Assembly: GCA_021464415.1 (NCBI GenBank)
Contig: CM038466.1
Coordinates: 27,219,017 to 27,283,016, forward strand
From: Lonicera japonica
Lineage: Eukaryota > Streptophyta > Magnoliopsida > Dipsacales > Caprifoliaceae
Reading direction: 5' to 3'
DNA length: 64,000 nt
Positions 58,752 to 64,000 of this stretch are shown in pieces. The position numbers were made by a program, and so were the translations under genes. Positions within the stretch are counted from its first letter, which is position 1; each line of letters starts with the position of its first letter. The notes under the pieces were generated by a model. It had not been told where the DNA came from and made no database searches. It was given only the letters and a program-made list of their open reading frames with translations.

Positions 58752-58856
58752 TAAAAGTAATATCTACATAAACGCATTATTTTACAAAAGAAAACAAGAA
58801 GTTATGAGAATCACATCTTAAAAAGTTTTTATTTCAAGGATTGAAACTCAATTTTT

Positions 58857-59049
58857 TTAACCAAGTCACTTGGCCCAATAGTATAAGGTTGCCATTAGGA
58901 CAACTTTGGGTTGACTTAGAGCTCTCAAAGTTGATTTTCATCGTTGTTAAAATAATGTTTGGTCAGCGGCAGCCACGTACCACAAGCTGGGATTAGTCGA
59001 GGTGGGAGAAAGCTGGCTCGAACATCCTGTGAAGAACGGGGAAAAAAAA
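58857..59049 (+). mobile_element. SINE-like retroposon upstream of CAD-C
   Basis: It is flanked by a 14-bp duplication GAAACTCAATTTTT (58843-58856 and 59050-59063) and ends in GGGGAAAAAAAA. TAGTATAAGG near its start fits an A box. It lies about 1 kb upstream of the CAD-C start codon. Confidence 0.8.
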
Positions 59050-59454
59050 GAAACTCAATTTTTCTAGTATTGCTTGTTCAAGTAGTAAATATATGTTTCC
59101 TTTAATGCCTTTGACATTTCGGATAAGAAAGTCAAACATGCTCATTTTATTTCATCGATATTAAGATAAAATATTCGCATTTCTTAGATAAGATTGTTTA
59201 GTTGCTGGTAAGGGCCTTTATCGGATATAAGCAATTCAACCAAACACAAGACTTGGAGAATTAATGCCATCTCCGATGATAATTTATATATATATAGATA
59301 TATATTTTCATTTTTATCATGTGGCAATGTATTTTTAGAATACTTCTATTTCTATTTAGCAAGTTTTTTTATGTAAGTAAAAAAAGACATACAAAGATTG
59401 GTATCTAATGGTTCGTCATTTCTTTTATGAGAATGTGTCTAGCCTGATCCCACA

Positions 59455-59730
59455 TGGATTTTATGAGAATGTGTCTAGCCTGATCTCACATGAAAAAATT
59501 GTAGAATAATGCCTAAAAGTGTTTAAGTAGACCGGCGGGCCTGGTTGGTGCCCTGGGCCCAACCCGAGTGCCGGCGCGCGCACATAGTAACGATACTGTC
59601 CCCAACTTAAACACCTTTGGGCTATAGGTATGGGATTTTTATCTTAAAATGTCTTGTTATATGTTAAATTCTACAATTTTTTCATGTGAGATCAATAGTT
59701 TGAGCTAACCATTCTCAACGTAGTAATAAG
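59455..59730. repeat. Fold-back inverted repeat with GC-rich loop upstream of CAD-C
   Basis: The left arm (GATCTCACATGAAAAAATTG ... AAAGTGTTTAAGT, 59481-59528) pairs with the right arm (ACTTAAACACCTTTGGG ... CAATTTTTTCATGTGAGATC, 59606-59692). The loop 59529-59605 is strikingly GC-rich (CCGGCGGGCC ... GGCGCGCGC) in otherwise AT-rich DNA. A 36-bp unit ending TGTCTAGCCTGATC is tandemly doubled at 59421-59490. Confidence 0.75.
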
Positions 59731-60099
59731 TGAGGTAAAAATTATTTAATACAATCTGAACATAATAAAATAATCTTAATTTTTAAATATAATTCATTAA
59801 TTCCACTCTAAATAAAATTAAAAGGTTCAATAAATAAATAATTCACCTCGAATCCCAGCACACCAAATATAAAATAAAATAATTTTATTATATCTATATT
59901 ATTGTCCTGTTCATCAAACGCAGCATAAGAATCGTGGTGCATAATAGTTCTTCATTTGCCAAGTATTTTTTTTTTTGAAAGGTTTTGCCAAGTATTTAAT
60001 AGAGACGAATAACTCAAATTAAACACACTACACACAACTCTCACTTTCTCATCCAAATCTTTCTCCCTCGAAAGTCTAAACTCTCTGAGTCTCTTTGTA
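59731..60099 (+). promoter_or_regulatory. CAD-C proximal upstream region
   Basis: Gene-free AT-rich sequence ending in a pyrimidine-rich leader (CTCTCACTTTCTCATCC). No clear TATA box; TATTTAATAG near 59993 is a weak candidate about 100 bases before the ATG. Confidence 0.45.
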
Positions 60100-63000
60100 A
60101 TGGCCGACAAATCACCGGAAGAACAACACCCAGTGAAGACATTCGGATGGGCAGCTAGAGACACAACTGGCACTCTCTCCCCTTTCAAGTTCTCCCGACG
60201 GTATACAATTACATACATAATTACATGCATACATATATATATATATAAGCTGTAAAAAAAAGGCACTCTTCTTTTAAATTATATATGAAACGGTTGAGTT
60301 TTTCATGAAACTTGACGGAAATGATTAGATCACGTCCAATCCACCAAGTAATTCAGTCATTTAATTGATGCGATCATTACCAAAAGCTCAAAAATTTACT
60401 TGTCTACGTATTTATCTTTTATTACACGCATTTTTAGATTGATGCTTTTAAATGAAATTTGTTGGGAGTTTGGTTTCATGATCCGGCCATACCTTGTCAG
60501 ATTTCGTAAAAAAATAAAAATTCTATATAAAGCTCTAGAAAAAGTTTCTTTCTTTTAACTGAAAAATAAAGTTCTAACTCCACCAATTTCATAAAAAAAA
60601 TAAAAAAAATCTAACTGGTAAATGGGTGAATTAAAACACTGATATATATGTATGCATCTTTAGCGGTTATAATTTTAGATTTTAAGTTCACCCATTTCCT
60701 GATTTGAATTTTTTGTTTTTTTGATAAAATTTGATGGAATTCATCTGTTCATCATATAGATCATCTCCATCAAATTTCATTTATAGTTCCACTATTTACC
60801 CTTGAAAAGGAGGGTTAAAAGACAGAAGCCCGTTTAGCGTCCAGTGTGTATGTATATATATATCTTATCTTTTGAAACTCTGGTCTAGGACTAGCCCACA
60901 ATTTTATTGGAAAATTGTGATAGTGCACTATACAAATGGTGATAGCCCTCTCTAATTAGCGATCTGAAGCTGCCCTAACGGAATTTGAGCCTGTATCTCC
61001 GCTTTACATTTTTTTTTTCTTGACTTTACCAATTTCACATCTTCCGTGACTGTTTTGACATAAGTGAAAATTTCATCTTGATTTTGGGCCTTATGGATGT
61101 GCGTTTTTTATGAGTAAAATGTTGATGATAAATGGAAATGATGTGAATTGTATAGGGCAACAGGTGAGAAGGATGTGAGGATGAAGGTGCTGTATTGTGG
61201 GATTTGTCACACTGATCTTCACAGCGTTAGGAATGATTGGGGTTTCTCCACCTATCCTATTGTTCCTGGGTATGTTTTTTTACTACTCTCTCTTTCTCTC
61301 TCATTATTATTGGAGTGCTAATAACTATACCTTACTAATAAAATAAGCGGGCAACTTTTATTCTGGAAACCATGTTTTAATAGAAAAGAAATTGCTCCCT
61401 CCATTTCAGATTAAGAGTGTGCGTTTGACTTTACTCGACGTAATCAATTGTTAAGAACAAAACTCTCATGATTAAGTAATTTGATTATGTTCCGCAATGG
61501 GAACTGTAATATTAAATATGGGATGTTCCAAAACGAGATAGTGAATTCTTGATTTGAAAACATGTCCCAAAAGGAAATAATGGACTCTTAGTTTGAGATG
61601 GAGGGAGTAGTTAGCTTAAATTGTTTAAATCTTTTTAAGAGGATGCCTAATAAAGACAAATTTGTCACTGTTGATATAAATAAAGAATATTCCATGGTAC
61701 GTGAAGATTAATTTCCAATTGGCAAAAATTTGGTCAATCTTGTAATAAAAAGGTCTATTGTGTAACAAAAGGAATGGGATTTATGTGAAGAGTATTTCAC
61801 AATTGGCAAGGACCTTAATTGGGTTAGCTTTGTGTCATATAGATGCAATGGTCGCCAATATTGCTCCAACTTAACCACTTTTTAGGGCTAAATGTTTTCT
61901 TTGAGACAAGAAAAGAAAGAGCAAATTTTCTTGGAGTAAAATAGCATATAAAGAAAGACACGGTATCAGCTGCATTTTCGCTTACACTTATACCTAGAAG
62001 CAATTAATTTGGACTTTGTAGGTTGTTAGTCATCAGTAATCAACATTTTATACAAGTAAACACTAATACCAAAGCACTTTTGGGCTTCTAGATTTGCCAA
62101 AGCAAATAGTGCACTCAGTAATTGCACGTCGTGCTTTAATATTAACATATTACTATGGCAAAAGCCAAAACTGCGTTACTTGTGTCATATTACCAACTCT
62201 TACAAGTATTCCACCATTAATTCACAATCGCAGTTTTTTTTTTTTGTATAACATTGATTCATTGGGTTGTGCAGGCACGAGATAGGAGGTGAAGTGACTG
62301 AGGTAGGTAGCAAGGTCACTAAGTTCAAAGTCGGAGACAAAGTGGGAGTCGGGTGCTACATTGGCTCATGTGGATCTTGTGAAGATTGTGCCAATGACCT
62401 CGAAAATTACTGCCCCAAAAGCATACTAACTTATCCGGGCACTTACCATGATGGGACCCCCAATTATGGAGGATACTCAAATGAAATGGTCGCTGACGAG
62501 CACTTTGTGGTCCGTTTTCCAGATAACATGCCACTTGATGGTGGGTGCCCGCTATTATGTGCCGGAATCACGGTCTATAGTCCAATGAAATACTATGGGC
62601 TTGTTAAACCAGGAAACCACATTGGTGTGGTGGGGCTTGGTGGACTCGGTCACATTGCAGTCAAGTTTGCTAAGGCTTTTGGGCTTAAAGTGACAGCGAT
62701 TAGCACCTCGCCTAACAAGAAAGAGGAAGCTTTGAAGCATTTGGGTGCTGACTCTTTTGTAGTTAGCAAAGATGCTGATCAAATGCAGGTAGCTCTAGTT
62801 TAATTAAGTTCTTAATAATTTTTGGTCTGGCAAAAAGTAAAATGGTTAAATAGATTTTAGCTTATTCCGTATCATTCACTATCATGTTAAAAGTTGCATG
62901 CCTATTATCTGTGTGTATTCACAGTCTTATATGAACAGAAAATTGTTCTATAGTTGGTAAGTTCCAGTCACCATATTATTTTCGCCTTGGTGAAAAATAT

Positions 63001-63851
63001 TTCAACTTGAACCAAACGGGGCTTAAAGGTTCATATAATTTGCTAATTTCTATCTGTGGAATTTGTGGTAACTGGTAAGTCATGGTTGTCCATTAATTTT
63101 ATTTTTCAATTATTTGACTATCAATAGATTGTTCAAACTCGTTCGTTAAAACTATTATGCTTTAGAATATGATCAAGCTTTGCTTATTCTTTCTTTTGTT
63201 TTTTGAACTCTGGTCAAGGACTAGACTGGAATTTATCAGGTAGTGTAGAATATATTAAGAACTGTAGTTGAGCTACACGACTTGGGGGTAGCCCTCCCCT
63301 ATCAACAGTCTCGCCAAAGGGTTTGAAATTGCACTTGGAGGGGTTTGAACCGTGCCCCCTCTTGGAAATTTGAGTGGTGATACCATGTAATTAAGCATGT
63401 TTACCTCTCAAGCTGAGCTCAAATGACCATGTAATCTAAACAGAGCTCGAGTTGCTCGGTTGGTATATAGTTTTAGAGGATTAATGAGCTTATTGAGCAG
63501 TAGAATAACTTAACGAGTTTCAAAATATGTTCAGGCTTGGTTTATTTATCTGACGAACAGATCTTTTACGAGTATATTACTGAACATTCACAAGCTGCGC
63601 TCGAGTAGCTTGTTCATTTTACAGCCCTACCCATAAAAGGGAATTGATTCAATAGAGCTTACGTCTTTATTAATGTTACTTATAATGGACTTCATAGGCG
63701 GCAACTAGCACATTGGATGGTATTATTGATACCGTGTCTGCTTCCCATCCCGTTATGCCATTGATTGGTCTCTTGAAGAATCATGGAAAGTTCATTATGC
63801 TTGGAGCACCATCCAAGCCACTCGAAATATCGATGTTTCCTCTTCTCACAG
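60100..63851 (+). CDS. CAD-C: zinc-dependent alcohol dehydrogenase of the CAD family (last exon outside window)
   Basis: The exons are 60100-60200, 61156-61269, 62275-62788 and 63698-63851, same lengths and phases as CAD-B exons 1-4. The fifth exon, about 200 bp, must lie beyond 64000. The N-terminus is [19 protein letters not shown]. The catalytic loop [16 protein letters not shown] is complete (Cys51, Thr53, His56), followed by GHE, the structural-zinc cluster GSCGSCEDC...YC, LLCAGIT and GLGGLG, and then [19 protein letters not shown]. It is expected to be a functional cytosolic NADP(H)-dependent alcohol dehydrogenase or aldehyde reductase; the substrate is unknown. Intron 3 retains recognisable similarity to CAD-B intron 3 (CTTGAACCAAA and GGTGAAAAAT motifs), pointing to CAD-B as the closer paralog. 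Confidence 0.94.
60877..61040 (+). repeat. Intron 1 repeat shared with CAD-C intron 3
   Basis: TTTGAAACTCTGGTCTAGGACTAG and GGTGATAGCCCTC here correspond to TTTGAACTCTGGTCAAGGACTAG and GGGGGTAGCCCTCCCC at 63205-63300. It is an unnamed dispersed repeat. Confidence 0.6.
63205..63430 (+). repeat. Intron 3 repeat of CAD-C with tRNA-like B box
   Basis: The second copy of the repeat at 60877. It also contains GGTTTGAACCGTGCC, which resembles a tRNA B box (GGTTTGAACC), so the family may be SINE-related. Confidence 0.5.
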
Positions 63852-64000
63852 GTACATATAACTATATATGGCACTATTAACATTCAAAGATACTTCTAGG
63901 TCATTGTGAATCAATCTTGTCTGATCACAATGAGAAACTTAAACCCGTGCTACTAATGATTAGATATCTTTGTTTGGTTCTTTGCTTCCCATTCTTGCGA

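Overview
The window is AT-rich, intron-containing plant nuclear DNA, most likely from an asterid-type eudicot. The evidence is three 5-exon genes of the cinnamyl alcohol/mannitol/8-hydroxygeraniol dehydrogenase family (zinc-dependent MDR superfamily) embedded in dense plant transposons. I see no prokaryotic operons, organellar genes, rRNA genes, CRISPR arrays or convincing tRNA genes.

Backbone: three CAD-like genes lie head to tail on the + strand at 11349-15624 (CAD-A), 32051-38469 (CAD-B) and 60100-63851 (CAD-C, last exon beyond the window). All have the same intron positions and phases. CAD-B and CAD-C keep every catalytic and zinc residue of the family. CAD-A is an uninterrupted 356-codon frame, but its catalytic loop has lost the Thr and His of the proton relay and four residues, so it is a neofunctionalisation candidate rather than an obvious pseudogene.

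Region by region: 1-7040 is the 3' half of a decayed Ty3/gypsy Tat-clade element: pol end with dual RNase H and integrase, a ~74-bp tandem repeat, a spliced antisense gene with its own TATA box, and an LTR-like end. 7041-9030 holds a 740-bp direct duplication and palindromic minisatellites. 9849-10992 is a Helitron-like element. 11349-15624 is CAD-A, with a MITE, an hAT-like element and a SINE-like insert in introns; a terminal-inverted-repeat element starts 25 bp after its stop. 17-20 kb holds several MITEs and 20366-21738 a second Helitron-like element. 22261-26936 is a complete copia-type LTR element that carries gag only, flanked by a perfect GATAT duplication. 29-31.5 kb holds a minisatellite and two more Helitron-like elements. 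32051-38469 is CAD-B, with SINEs and a Tourist-like MITE in introns and a duplicated 3' flank. 41142-47178 is a decayed PIF/Harbinger element carrying its Myb-like ORF1, its transposase and, unusually, a plant-mobile-domain-like gene. 48819-51114 is a TIR element full of hairpins with an inverted copia LTR fragment nested inside. 52737-58751 holds a Helitron-like element and two related Tourist-like MITEs. 58857-59730 holds a SINE and a fold-back element just upstream of CAD-C.

Two themes stand out. First, tandem CAD duplication with active-site remodelling in one copy. Second, unrelated transposons (Helitron-like, TIR and LTR classes) all carry arrays of short near-perfect palindromes whose sequence differs from element to element. 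All homology calls come from reading motifs; no database search was run.
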